A stretch of 64,000 nucleotides of DNA, taken from assembly GCF_954871325.1 (NCBI RefSeq), contig NC_088776.1:40070569-40134568 (forward strand), read 5' to 3'. How positions within the stretch are numbered: position 1 is the stretch's first letter; each line of letters starts with the position of its first letter. The notes beneath the pieces are model-generated. The model was not told the DNA's origin, did not search any database, and saw only the letters and a list, made by a program, of their open reading frames with translations. Position numbers and translations under genes: made by a program. This document shows positions 1 to 9,915 of the stretch, in pieces. The DNA is from Gordionus sp. m RMFG-2023. Taxonomy: Eukaryota; Nematomorpha; Gordioida; Chordodea; Parachordodidae.

Positions 1-102
1 TCAATTTTTTTTCTATCAGATTAATATAAAACTATTGAATATGTTTTCAGTTTAATTGCTTACTATACTACTTTGCGTTTTTAATCTAGGAACTTAAAAT
101 GG

Positions 103-417
103 TTGGGCTAGATTTATACGAAGAGGAGAATTTAAAGCTATGCCCATAATGTCTCTTACGCCAACAACTCAATTTTTTGTACAATATAATTAAAACAAGC
201 ACGCCAAGAGGCATTCTCATGCCATAGCCCTAAATTATACGTTCCACCAAGTAGTAACGTTTGATTCGAAACTTACCCATGTATCACAAGCCTTAGCCAA
301 TTCCATTGCTGATCTTAGAGACAGATGTCTTAATCCTGGCAAATATTATTTGCATTTAATAAACTGGCTCAGATATTATTCTTCCAGACAAGTTTCAAAT
401 TTAAAAATAAATTTTTA
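103..417 (+). other. Two adjacent protein-like open stretches, unknown origin
   Basis: Two stop-free stretches lie in different frames, at about 106-197 and 195-417; the second is about 73 codons. Neither starts with a usable ATG. Their amino-acid composition is balanced, unlike the Lys/Asn/Ile/Phe-rich noise of this AT-rich DNA: the second has a helical, heptad-like run around LTHVSQALANSIADLRDRC. I recognise no family. They could be the edge of a gene extending left of the window, or a fragment of a mobile or virus-like element. I leave them as separate pieces. Confidence 0.35.
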
Positions 418-685
418 ACCAAATTTTAAATATTAAATTTTTGCACACGATGTTAAAAATGAATTGACAAATTCTTATATAAATATGGAAAGGAAGAAAA
501 TGACTCTTTGTTATTAATATTTTAATAATTTTTATTATACCTTGGAATACAATTTAATCTTTGAAAAATTATTATATCTAAGAAGGAGCAATAATAACCC
601 CTTTACCCTCCCGAGCTATTGACGCTAAATGCCCTCTAAGGATTGACCCCTCCACTCTTCTGATATGAATTTCATAAAATAGGGG

Positions 686-896
686 TAAGGATGTGTTTTG
701 ATTCAACATATTATTAATAGCCAGCTGAACAGCAAAAAAAACAAAAATACAAAAAAATGAGAAAATAAATACGATATGTGTCATACCGCCAAATACTTAA
801 AAAAACCAAAATATAATATCCTAGTTCAAAAGCTGTTTAATCTAGGCTAAACAGCAATTAAGTATCATAATTAAGTCAAACCAGAACACATCCTTA
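686..896. mobile_element. Short non-autonomous inverted-repeat element (MITE)
   Basis: The two ends are inverted copies, both reading TAAGGATGTGTTYTG outside-in, with a second inverted pair inside (gctgtttag-like blocks). The right half resembles 31910-32150 (shared blocks TTTGACTTAAT and AAACAGCYTTT), so this is a two-copy family here. It carries no coding sequence. Its right edge coincides with the target duplication of the Harbinger element that starts at 897. Confidence 0.45.
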
Positions 897-2147
897 TAGT
901 GCGCACAAATTGAACGTTTCAAGTGTTTCAAAACACTAATAATGCATTCGTTTAAATTGAGCACATTTACATTTTGCAGTTTAAATTATTTATTAAAAGA
1001 CAAAATAGCTTGCATTTTTTGAAATGTTTTTAAATTTTGAAGTGATAGGATCGATATAATATCTTCTAAAATATAAGAATAAAAATTATTTAATGATACA
1101 ATAATATTTTTGGCACATGAAATGATGAAATTAATAAAGATTTGCTTGGTTTGATACCATTACCTTATATCTAAAGAAGAGATTGAAAAATTTTAAAGAC
1201 CAATTGAACAAATCATCTAAAAGATGAAAACATGAATATAAATACAAGAAATATATAAATTTTATGCAAAAGACTGTTATAGATAGAGCAACATCAAGCA
1301 ATTTAAATGTGTCTCAAACACAAAAACCTAAAGTGCCTAATGATATTAATAGATTATTAAATGTGTTAAAAGATAAGCCATCTGAGATGTAGTAAAAGCT
1401 TATTTTTATCTATAATTTATTAATATTTTATATCGACTTTTTATGGAAAGCCTTGTAGAGGATGTATAAACTTAAGTTTAGACAAGACAATTAACTATTG
1501 TTTAAAACTGAGGTTTTAAAATTTATACATTATCTAAAGACAAATGATACCTCTCCAAATGCTAATGAATCTGCATTAGATATATTTAATAGCCTTATAT
1601 AAATTATTTATTTACTATAAAATTATATATCATTGATTTTGTATTTTAAATGTGATATTTTTGTTTTTAAATTTAATTGTGATATTTTTTTATTATATTT
1701 ACAGGTGATATTATTATTTTTATATTGACATTTTTGTATATATTCTTACAATTAATGAAATTTTTATACATTATAGTGATTTTCACATTTAATATAAGTT
1801 AAGTGATATATCAATTCAATTTTTCTTAACATTCAAATAATTTATTTATATCATTTAATAACTAAGTTTTATTAGTGCCAAATTAACATTTAATAGAAAT
1901 TAAGGGATATATCAATTAAATTTTTATTAAAATTTAAATAATTTATTTATATCATTTAAAAACATAAGTGTGTATAAAAATTAAATATGTAAAACAATTT
2001 GATATAAAATATTTTTATAAATAAATTTATTATAATATAAATATAAAAATTTAATAATTTATAAAAATTTTTAAATTTGCCTCTAAAAATTTTATTCCAT
2101 TGAAGAAGAATTATTTTCTTTGCTAGGCTTTAATGATCGTGTAGTAA

Positions 2148-2189
2148 GGCTTACCATTTTTGGCTTACCATTTTTGGCTTACCATTTTT
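2148..2189. repeat. Perfect triple 14-bp tandem repeat
   Basis: The 14-mer GGCTTACCATTTTT occurs three times head to tail without a mismatch, inside the Harbinger-type element. It looks like recent slippage. Confidence 0.9.
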
Positions 2190-2496
2190 GTATCTGTATA
2201 ATTTTGATGATTACATTATTTAAAAATATAAAGAAATAAGATGTTTAATATTAAATTTGAATATTTGTAGTACCTGTATCATCAATGGAAGTTGATCCTT
2301 ATTTGTAGATGATTATGTTGTGTAAGAATTGTTTTTATCACTATTCCTATGTTAGCTAGGCCAATTTTTATTGGCATACTCAGAAGCTCAAATTTTTTAA
2401 CAATTCCCCCAAAACTTCTTTTAATTGTGCAAAGGATAGATCAGTAATTAAATACATTTTATATAAATAATTACTAATGAATTAAATTTATTTTAC

Positions 2497-2625
2497 CTCA
2501 AAGTAACAAACAATCTGTCTTCAGCATCAATTTGCTTGTTACAATTAGTAATTTTTGGATTAATATCAGCATATATTAGCCAGAAAATATATGAAAAGGT
2601 TGATCTGCTTATTCTTGTATAATTA
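2497..2625 (-). pseudogene. Harbinger transposase fragment
   Basis: About 43 codons read RISRSTFSYIFWLIYADI, then a spacer, then AEDRLFVTLR. This matches the conserved HARBI1-type segment FRMSRxTFdyLLxLVgPxI ... IspEeRLaVTLRFLATG, which lies just before the catalytic core. The reading is lost after TLR, where GTAAAA follows and may be an intron donor. A plausible continuation (DLSFAQLKEVLGELL) lies near 2393-2440. I see no DDE catalytic core. The fragment sits inside the element at 897-2879, whose ends and TTA duplication independently indicate Harbinger. Confidence 0.7.
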
Positions 2626-2882
2626 TAAAATTGGAAATTTATCAAATTCTCTTTTATATTAATAAATTCAGAAAAAAGATTTCTTTTAACATAATTTGAG
2701 ATCTTGCACCTCTTCGTTTCTTTATTTCCTCAAAGTAAATATAAGGCCGCATTTTTTTTTGTTTTAAATTTAGACGTTTCATATTGAAAAAATAAAACCT
2801 AACGCTTCAACACAGCTGCATTTACTTTTTTATATGCGTTTTGAAACGCTGCGTTTAAACGTTCAATTTGTGCACACTATTA

Positions 2883-3240
2883 GTACTTTTTATTACCGAA
2901 ATTAAAAATAAAATTCATATTTAAAATAAACGATTCTTTATAGATTATTAAAAAAATATTAAAAATGGTATATATATTTTTTTTTAAATCCCCCATAACT
3001 CCGTAAATATTGCAATGCAATAGCATTAAAAATTCAGAAAATTATACCCCTCCCCCCACTTCCGAAATTTTACTTATGCTGTCATGTCCTCTTCCTTCGC
3101 GTCAGGGGTCACTTCAAACGGTAACCTATATCTAAATAGATTACAGTTCTGGGGGCAAAAAATTATTAAAGTTATAAATCGGTTCAGCTGCTTATAAATT
3201 TGGCTCGGTTACGGTTTTAGAAAAGTTATAAGGGGTTTTT
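2883..3240. other. No gene seen; AT-rich with a GGTTCGGTT-like tract
   Basis: No coding signal. The part from about 3177 (ggttcagctg ... ggctcggttacgg) resembles the GGTTCGGTT-type tracts at 11580-11690, 38440-38540 and 48735-49310, probably scattered pieces of one repeat family. Confidence 0.4.
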
Positions 3241-3842
3241 CAGGGTAGGTCTATAAGTCGAAAGGCTGCATGATACGAAAGGCTAAAAAATAATATTGAA
3301 AATAAAAAAACGAACGCGTTCGAATTTTACGTTCGTTCAATTTTTATTTGAAAAATTTAATATTAAACCGAATTTTTTAAGAAAAAAGTTATATTTTTAT
3401 AATCAGCCGTTTTTCTTTTTTTTTAACAAGCCATTATTATAGCTTATTAATTTGAATATTATGGTTTATATATTAATTTAATAAATTAGCATAAGCATGG
3501 ATATTATTATTTAATCATCTGATGAAAATTCAAAATCAGATGAATTAACATTACCATGGCCCAAATATGATAAATATTTTACAGTAACATCCTTGAAGGA
3601 ACCAATTCAATAATTACCAAATGTAAAATGTGCCTAAAAAGTATTATATCAGTTTCAAATCTTCAAGTTCCAATTTTAAATGACATTTAAATGTAATATT
3701 AATTATTTTATTTTAAGTAAAAATTATTAAATTTTATATATTATGTACATAGCAGTGACGAAGCGTCCATAGAAGCAAGGGAAGCATTGCTTCCCTTGAA
3801 ATTTTTCTTACAAAATTTTTAAATAAACTTAATATAATCTTT

Positions 3843-4135
3843 GTAATATGCTAAATAAACTAAACTGACTTCGTTAAAAAAATTAATATAATTTTTATAA
3901 CTTTAAAAATATTAATATAATTTTTATAACGAAAAAGATTAATATAATTTTTATAACGTTAAAAAGATTAATATAATTTTTATAACGTTAAAAAGATTAA
4001 TATAATTTTTATAACGTTAAAAAATTAATATTATTTTTACTATATTAAGAAATACTATTATTTTTATACGTTAAAAAAGTTACTATTATTTTTATACGTT
4101 AAAAAATTTACTATCATTTTTATTATGTTAAAAAA
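3843..4135. repeat. ~28-bp AT-rich tandem repeat inside hAT left end
   Basis: About nine to ten head-to-tail units of the type TTAATATAATTTTTATAACG plus TTAAAAAGA; three central units are identical and the outer ones diverge. A second local duplication follows at 4141-4290, where a GGGAAGCAAAT..AATGCTTATTTTTTTAATAAAT block appears twice. Confidence 0.85.
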
Positions 4136-4348
4136 AAATATACATGACATGAGGGAAGCAAATTTAATAATGCTTATTTTTTTAATAAATAAAGAGAAAA
4201 TCATGACATGGTATTGTGTAATTTTACCATTAAAAAATAAGCATTGGGGAAGCAAATAAAAAAATGCTTATTTTTTTAATAAATAAAAGAGAAAGAAATT
4301 TTTTTATATAATATTTTTTCCCTTAATTTTATTTTTTATAAATAATTA

Positions 4349-4946
4349 ATGTTTAATAATTGTAATTGTATTATTGAAAATTTATTAACATTATCATTTT
4401 GCTCAAGAAATTTTGATTCGAAAAAATTGATTATTGAAAAAGGAAAACCAAAACCAATTTTACAAAACTTAAAAAAAGAAATCGAAACTTGCATCCGTAA
4501 TTTTTCTATCGATAAATATGAAAAATATGAATGGCTCACTGGATGTGAATTTTCTAATTCTCTATATGGTCATGCCTATTATTCCCAAAGGAAAAATATG
4601 TTTGGAATGATAAAGGATTTTCGGATATGAATAATTTTTCAAAGGCAGTTAAACGGCAAAAAATCAACCGCTCATTTGCTCGATGATTCAATTAAAAACA
4701 TTTGGCCAAAATCGTATTGAAAATATGGTAGATTCGATGCGCAAAATATTAATCGAACAGCATAATTCTAAAGTCAAATCAAATAGAGAAATATTGAAAA
4801 TATTGATCAACTCTATATGTTTTCTTGGAATTCAGGAGCTCGTATTCCGTGGTGATGATGAATCTTCTAATTCAGTAAATAGAGGAAATTATATTGTATT
4901 AATTTATTTGCTCGCGGAAGAAAATTATCTTATGAAACATTATTAA
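4349..4946 (+). pseudogene. hAT transposase, N-terminal half (ZMYM1/DUF4371 type)
   Basis: Two open segments (4349-4630 and 4683-4946, different frames) look like the start of a ZMYM1/DUF4371 hAT transposase. The first holds a TTF-type zinc-finger-like region with YEWLTGCEFSNSLYGHAYY. A short stretch at about 4627-4684 (MNNFSKAVKRQKINRSF) corresponds to the usual GFxDWxNLxxAxxxHExSxxH segment. The second holds FLGIQELVFRGDDESSNSVN, matching the family signature LaxQglaFRGHdEsxxSxNkGNF. The gene is frameshifted and internally deleted. The C-terminal dimerisation motif survives at about 5290-5410. The terminal repeats and target duplication of 3753-5506 agree with the assignment. Confidence 0.75.
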
Positions 4947-5052
4947 GAAATAGTGCAGTTTTTATTGTACTATCAACCAATATTTAAAATGATTTGATTA
5001 ATTCTATTTCATATGTCTTACACCAAAAAATATTAAATTCGTCGAATTGTTG

Positions 5053-5150
5053 TTAGATATTAGTAAATTCCAAATAATCAATTTCCCAAAATAGTTATTA
5101 GATATTAGTAAATTCCAAATAATCAATTTCCCAAAATAGTTATTAGATAA
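5053..5150. repeat. 45-bp tandem duplication
   Basis: A block beginning GATATTAGTAAATTCCAAAT is repeated immediately with no difference I can see, period 45 bp, within the hAT transposase remnant. A recent local duplication. Confidence 0.85.
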
Positions 5151-5289
5151 TTTAAACGACACTTATTCTCAATTTTTCGACTTACACAAGCTGGAAACCG
5201 AATTAAAGGTAGTGTTTCGGGATGTTGAATTTAGAAAGAAAAAGAATGTTAATGAAATACTTGAATTTTAATATGCACCAATTTGATGA

Positions 5290-5410
5290 AAAGTTTTAAA
5301 GAGTTTTTTAAATTATGCAAATTCATCTTAACTTTGGCTTCAACAACAGCAAGTGCAGAACAGAATTTTTCATCTTTAAAAAGAATCAAATCTTATTGCA
5401 CTTATTTATA
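5290..5410 (+). pseudogene. hAT transposase C-terminal dimerisation motif
   Basis: The frame reads LTLASTTASAEQNFSSLKRI, then KSYC, the counterpart of the hAT C-terminal signature LxLPvTSAsaERsFSaLKrIKtYLRs. It lies shortly before the right end of the element at 3753-5506 on the same strand as the N-terminal segments. Confidence 0.75.
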
Positions 5411-5796
5411 AATCTTAATGTTTTTATGGTTTGAGTTTGACCAAAATAAAAATAAAATTTTTTTTTTGATTGCTTCCCTAGTGGTAAACTTGACACTTCG
5501 TCACTGTTACATAGATGGAAAAATGTTGATATTAGAATTTAAATGTCGTTTTTTGAAATTATAATCTAATCACTATTATTTTAATCAAGGATTTTTTATT
5601 AATTGTTGAACACAATTTAAAGTATAAATATTACAATATTAAAATGCTATGCTATAAATGACAAATTTAATATTTTTTATAAAGTATTTAATATAAAACG
5701 AGGAATTAAAGGATTGGAAGAGGATGACTTATCTCAATTTTTTGTGGCAAAGGACAAAACAATGAATGTTTTTAATAATTTTAAGAAAATTTTTTG

Positions 5797-5859
5797 TACA
5801 TCACGGGATTCGAACTATGACTTAACGATTTAAAGGCAAACGTTGTTCCAGCCATCTTC
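5797..5859 (-). other. tRNA-like relic (possible SINE head or tRNA pseudogene)
   Basis: Read on the minus strand, TGGCTGGAACAACG resembles an A box and AGTTCGAATCC a B box, about 30 bp apart, followed by a T-rich run. The acceptor stem does not pair, so this is not a working tRNA gene. Similar B-box relics occur at 12503-12571 and 62229-62305. Confidence 0.3.
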
Positions 5860-6037
5860 TATATTAAAATTTGTAATATAATCTTTAATATATAATATTT
5901 TTATGCAATTTTATTTTTATTGGCTTATTAATCTTTATTTTTACTGGCTTATTAAGCTCTTATTTTATAGGTTTATAGTTAATTATATTATTTAATTTTA
6001 AAATCAACCATTTTTTATTTTAATTAAAAAAAATCAT

Positions 6038-6307
6038 AACGAAATGATTACAACAGGACATAAAAGTACATCTGCCAAATGCCCCAAAATATAAGAGACA
6101 GTAATTAAACAGATGTTTCAGGTTGGCACAAGATTTAAATCATGTTTGAGCTTACCTTTGGTTACCAGAAAATAATTTTAAAGTCTCAACTGACCCATAC
6201 TCAATCTGCATTTCACATGTTGATATTAATAACGAAATGATTATAACAGGACATAATAGTTTATCTGCCAAAGGCCCCAAAATATAGGAGTAATTAAACA
6301 GATGTTT
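6038..6307. repeat. Direct repeat pair (~80 bp each)
   Basis: 6038-6118 and 6231-6307 share AACGAAATGATTA-AACAGGACATAA, then ATCTGCCAAAxGCCCCAAAA and TAATTAAACAGATGTTT, separated by about 110 bp. No coding content recognised. They lie beside the Helitron scraps and could be element ends, but I see no CTRR-type terminus that would prove it. Confidence 0.6.
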
Positions 6308-6374
6308 AATTATTTTCTTTATTAACTAAGCAAACTTTATTTATTTATTTGAGATTCTTAAGATACAGATTATT

Positions 6375-6490
6375 TTAAAATGTAGGGTAGATATTGATAA
6401 ATTGTTATTGTATCATTTCCAGAGTTCAAATATTGTTATTGAGGTAAAATTTTTATACTGGCATATTTTTTGGTGGTAATATGAAATAAA
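6375..6490 (-). repeat. Diverged duplicate of the Helitron fragment's downstream part
   Basis: This segment aligns with 6580-6690 (shared GATATTGATAAAT, then GCAGAGTTC/CCAGAGTTC, then ATTGTTATTGAGGT/ATTGTGGTTGAAAT and GGTGGT). It is an older partial tandem copy of the segment at 6563-6690. Confidence 0.55.
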
Positions 6491-6562
6491 TGTTTATTTT
6501 TCAATTGGCTAAATATAATTTAAATTTATTTGTTAAATTTAATTTATAATAAGTATTTAGGA

Positions 6563-6874
6563 TTAGTGAGGGAGGTTAATTTTCTGGCATGGGAAGATAT
6601 TGATAAATAGGTATTTTATACTATTTGCAGAGTTCCCATATTGTGGTTGAAATAAAAAAATTTTTTTACTATTTTGCGGTGGTGAACGTATATTTTTCAT
6701 CAAATCTTTATGTAAGGAATCCTGTGGGTTTGATAAAAGTTTTTGTAAATAAGGTAGGTAAGGTATTTGTATAAGTTTAACTTTCCCTTTATGACAACAA
6801 TGATTGAATTTAGAATCTGAAGGTTTTTCATCTATAAAATTCAAAGAAAAACAAAATTGGCATACTATATTCAT
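6563..6874 (-). pseudogene. Helitron Rep/helicase-like N-terminal fragment
   Basis: The open frame contains CQFCFSLNFIDEKPSDSKF, then CCHKGKV, then KNIR about 30 residues on. The spacing CxxC-EKP-CCxxGKV-(L/P-rich)-lxkNIRxYN is typical of the segment that precedes the helitron-like domain in animal Helitron proteins. After KNIR the family sequence is lost and replaced by low-complexity residues. Neither the HUH replication motif nor the Pif1 helicase motifs are present here. The element is truncated. A tandem partial copy lies at 6375-6490. Confidence 0.6.
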
Positions 6875-6984
6875 AAGACTGCAAGTATGCTCAGCCTACT
6901 CTAAGTTGTCATGGGTTCAAATGCAACGATTTTAATCTTCCAACTCCTGACCCTATCACTCAATCTAATTTATATGACCCAATA

Positions 6985-7077
6985 ATAGAAGCAGATGCAA
7001 TAGTAATGTTAGCCAATCTAAATGTTTTACAGCGACATGCGTTTGATCAGGTTATCCAGGCTATTAACGATACCTAA
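6985..7077 (+). pseudogene. Possible Helitron helicase motif-Q-like fragment
   Basis: One frame reads NLNVLQRHAFDQVIQAI, resembling the LNxeQrxAFDxvlxaI segment at the start of Pif1-type Helitron helicases. It lies on the opposite strand to the fragment at 6563-6874 and is only about 30 codons long, so the call is weak. Confidence 0.3.
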
Positions 7078-7109
7078 ATTACTACCAGCTATATATAGAT
7101 AATGGGAAA

Positions 7110-8140
7110 AAGAAATACTTCCAATCTCCTTATTTAATGGAATTTACCTCCAAATTTTAGAAAATTCACTGAATTTTCTCCTTTATTTAATAAAAAAAAT
7201 TTTCCTGGATTTTTTTATTCCCGTCATTCTTGACGGGTAATCAACTAGTTATATAATATTTATTCGAAAAGATTGCTAATAATGTAGAGGGGAAAAATAA
7301 TAATAATATATTTTTAAAAAAAGAAGAAAAAAGGAATGCCATGTGTGTTTATATTATATTTATAATTATATTATCAAAATAGAACTATATTATTTTTTAA
7401 CATGGTTAATATATTGTGTTAAAAAATATAAGACATTTATTTATAAATTAAATTTAAAAAAAAATTTATCATAAAATTTTGAACGAACGTGAACGCCTTC
7501 CATTTTTTAGAAATGTTTATATTTGTAACGATTTATTTTTTATTGTGTTAAGCGTTAATATAATTGTCCATTTAAATAATGACGATTTAAGGCGATAATG
7601 TTAATCTGATATATTAAATAAAACTTTGATATTATTATGTAAATTGAACATATTAAACGTTATTTTATATGGTACATATACCATTTTTCAGAAAAAGCAA
7701 AAACCATTAAATATTTTATTTTTGTATACAATCAATAATTACATTAAGTAGGTAAATCAATGTATTTTTATAATATTATTGTTTTATTATTTAAGAAAAC
7801 AATTAATAAATACATTCAACAGGGGGGGGGAGGGGAATTATTGTTGTAGTTATATAAACTATTCATAAATACATTCAACAGGTGAGAATTGGGAAAAATA
7901 GGAAAGAGAATTAATGTATAATTATATTATTGTTATATTTTTATTTTTATATACAATCAATAATTACATTAAGTAAGGGAATCAATGTATTTTTATTTCA
8001 TTATTTTACAAAAACAATTTACAAATACATTCAACAGGAGGAAATTGATAAGGAATTTAAATTTTGATAAAATAATTAATAACTTTGAAAAGGTAGGGAG
8101 TATATAATCATGTTCGATCAAAAAAAAACGAAAAATAATT
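7110..8140. repeat. No gene; AT-rich with duplicated ~25-bp blocks
   Basis: The block beginning ATACAATCAATAATTACATT occurs at about 7726 and 7953, and AAATACATTCAACAGG at about 7808, 7867 and 8023, so a unit of roughly 200 bp is partly duplicated. A G-run (about 7822-7830) lies inside. No coding signal. Confidence 0.6.
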
Positions 8141-8143
8141 ATT

Positions 8144-8414
8144 ATGTCATTGTATTCAGAATCAAATTTCCTATCTAAAAATGCTTAGATGTATATTTTT
8201 ACGTTTCTGGTTCGAATAATATTTTTTTGTCGCGAAAATATTCAGAAAAATACTATTTTTAGATAGGAAATTTAGTTTTGAGTACAATGACATAATATCT
8301 GAAATTACGTTTAAGATGCTAGCCTTTTCCCTCAGAATGCTTTCGCGGCAAAAAATATTTTTCGAACCAAAACCGTAAAAAAATATCTAAGCATTTTTAG
8401 ATAGGAAATTTACT
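8144..8414. repeat. Nested inverted repeats (hairpin/MITE-like)
   Basis: 8144-8182 and the reverse complement of 8256-8294 match closely (TGTCATTGTAYTC, then AAATTTCCTATCTAAAAAT), defining a ~150-bp inverted-repeat element. A larger inversion pairs 8164-8250 with 8325-8412 (shared TGGTTCGAA and CGCGAAA). The segment could fold into alternative long hairpins. No coding content. Confidence 0.7.
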
Positions 8415-8680
8415 GATTACAATATAAAAATATTCGAAATTCGCTTAAGATGTTAGCCTTTTCCCCCTGAATGTTTTTGTGTCAAAATAAAAAAAAAATG
8501 TCATTCACTAATCTTAAATCTTTTTATACATTTTCATTATAAATTAAAGCTTTGTTTATTATTTTATTCTACATTAATCTCATTTTCTAACTATTTAAAT
8601 ATTTGTTTAAATTGGGGTGCCTAAGATTGGAGTCAATTTGTCCTAGCCATTTTTTCTCTTCCAGACTGTTAAATTCATAT

Positions 8681-9430
8681 GAGACTGGGGTTAGTCGAAC
8701 CAATTTTTACAAAATTGGCTATAGCTCTTGTTGTTTTATAGATAATATAAAAAATAATATATGATTGGATACCTAAAACTATACTCTATAAAGGTGCCTT
8801 ATAAAAAATCTTAAGATTATGATCATTTTTTTTAAATTTTATTTTTTGTAAAAGTGAAAATTTTGTTCAACAAGCCTCAATAGCGGGGTGAGGCAAACCA
8901 CTTCAAGGGGCTTAAACCATTGGTTTTTTTAGGCCATAATAAATTGAAATGGATTTTTATTTATTAATAATGATATGTATAGAATAATTTTATTGTTTTA
9001 TTGTTCAAAATATCATAATACTTATAAATTGAAGCTAATTATATATAAAAATTGAAACTTAATTTTGGCTAATTTAATAAACATTTTTGAACATAAAAAA
9101 ATATGAATTTTAAGGAGAGATTAAGATTTCTTAGCATAAATCCTAAATACCAATCATAAACAGCCATGAAATTGCCTTTTCAAGATTTTGAAATATTTTT
9201 CATTATTAACTGCCATAATTGACGTGTATGGTTTAGCAAACCTCGCTAGCTCTAAATTGACAAATCATGATTGAATATATATCTAGATTTGATAAATACT
9301 CATAAAACTTACCCAAATTATAGAAGAATATTTAAACTTTGTAATAAATTTTAATTTACATATAATATAAATGATTATATATTTTAATATAAATTAAAAT
9401 TCTGTCATGTATAAATGTTTTGAAAATGTA
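8681..9430. mobile_element. Harbinger-like non-autonomous repeat, copy 1 (right end lost)
   Basis: The sequence from GAGACTGGGGTTAG onward aligns with 54489-55392 over most of its length, including GGTGCCTTATAAAAAAT and GGGGTGAGGCAAACCACTTC. The better copy has 3-bp TAA flanks and GGGG-starting ends. This copy lacks its first bases and its true right end. No coding sequence. Confidence 0.75.
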
Positions 9431-9687
9431 ATCAAAAAATATTTTTTTTAAAAAAAATTTCTATATAAATAAACATGTAATTTTATATAAGTAATAATTG
9501 ACGTAAAAAAAAAATAATTAACAACATCAAAAATATTAAAAAAACACAAGTTGATTGTTAAGAATAATTATGTGGCAAAGTTTAAAAAATAATGTGTTCA
9601 AGAGATAATTATCTTGTCGATATTATAACTAAGAAATTTTGTAAAGTTGCTTTTAGTAGATATCCTATAAATCCCACAAAAGTTTTG

Positions 9688-9915
9688 AAGGGGAGACTGG
9701 GGTTAGGCAAACCACTTAAACTCATTTTAAAATTAAATATACCAGAAGGTTAAAATTTTATCCCAATATATTTTTCATTAGTATACATCTATGGACAAAA
9801 TATATTTTGAAATAATTAATTAATTTTAAATATGAATTATTAAAAAAAATATTCTTTTAGATATTTTTGAAGTTAAGTTTATTTACTATTTATTTTTTAC
9901 GTCAATTATTAATTA
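9688..9915 (-). mobile_element. Same Harbinger-like family, inverted end fragment
   Basis: It starts GGGGAGACTGGGGTTAGGCA and its next ~150 bp match the reverse complement of the right end of the copy at 54489-55392 (shared ATTTTAAAATTAAA, TTTTATCC, TACATCTAT and GAAATAATTAATT). It is therefore a second, inverted partial copy next to copy 1. Confidence 0.65.

Larger units (their letters stand above)
897..2879. mobile_element. PIF/Harbinger-type DNA transposon, decayed
   Basis: The terminal inverted repeats read TAGTGCGCACAAATTGAACG on the left and TAGTGTGCACAAATTGAACG on the right (reverse complement), one difference in 20. They are flanked by TTA at 894-896 and at 2880-2882, the 3-bp TWA-type target duplication expected of PIF/Harbinger elements. 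A minus-strand transposase fragment (2497-2625) supports the class. At 1260-1392 a plus-strand open stretch ends in PSEM-stop and may be a relic of the second, DNA-binding-type protein of the family. The interior is very AT-rich and the coding content is broken. Length is about 2 kb, short for an autonomous copy. Confidence 0.8.
3753..5506 (+). mobile_element. hAT transposon with ZMYM1-like transposase, decayed
   Basis: The element starts CAGTGACGAAGCGTC and ends with the reverse complement CAGTGACGAAGTGTC. It is flanked by 8-bp direct copies GTACATAG (3745-3752) and TTACATAG (5507-5514), seven of eight matching, as hAT elements make. Subterminal GAAGCAAGGGAAGC-type blocks are also inverted between the two ends. 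The interior carries plus-strand transposase remnants (4349-4946 and about 5290-5410) and a tandem repeat near the left end. Length 1754 bp is short for the family, so part of the gene is missing. Confidence 0.85.

Noticed and set aside
578-784. 68-codon minus-strand frame
   Set aside because: It overlaps an inverted-repeat element, has a low-complexity hydrophobic start and no family features.
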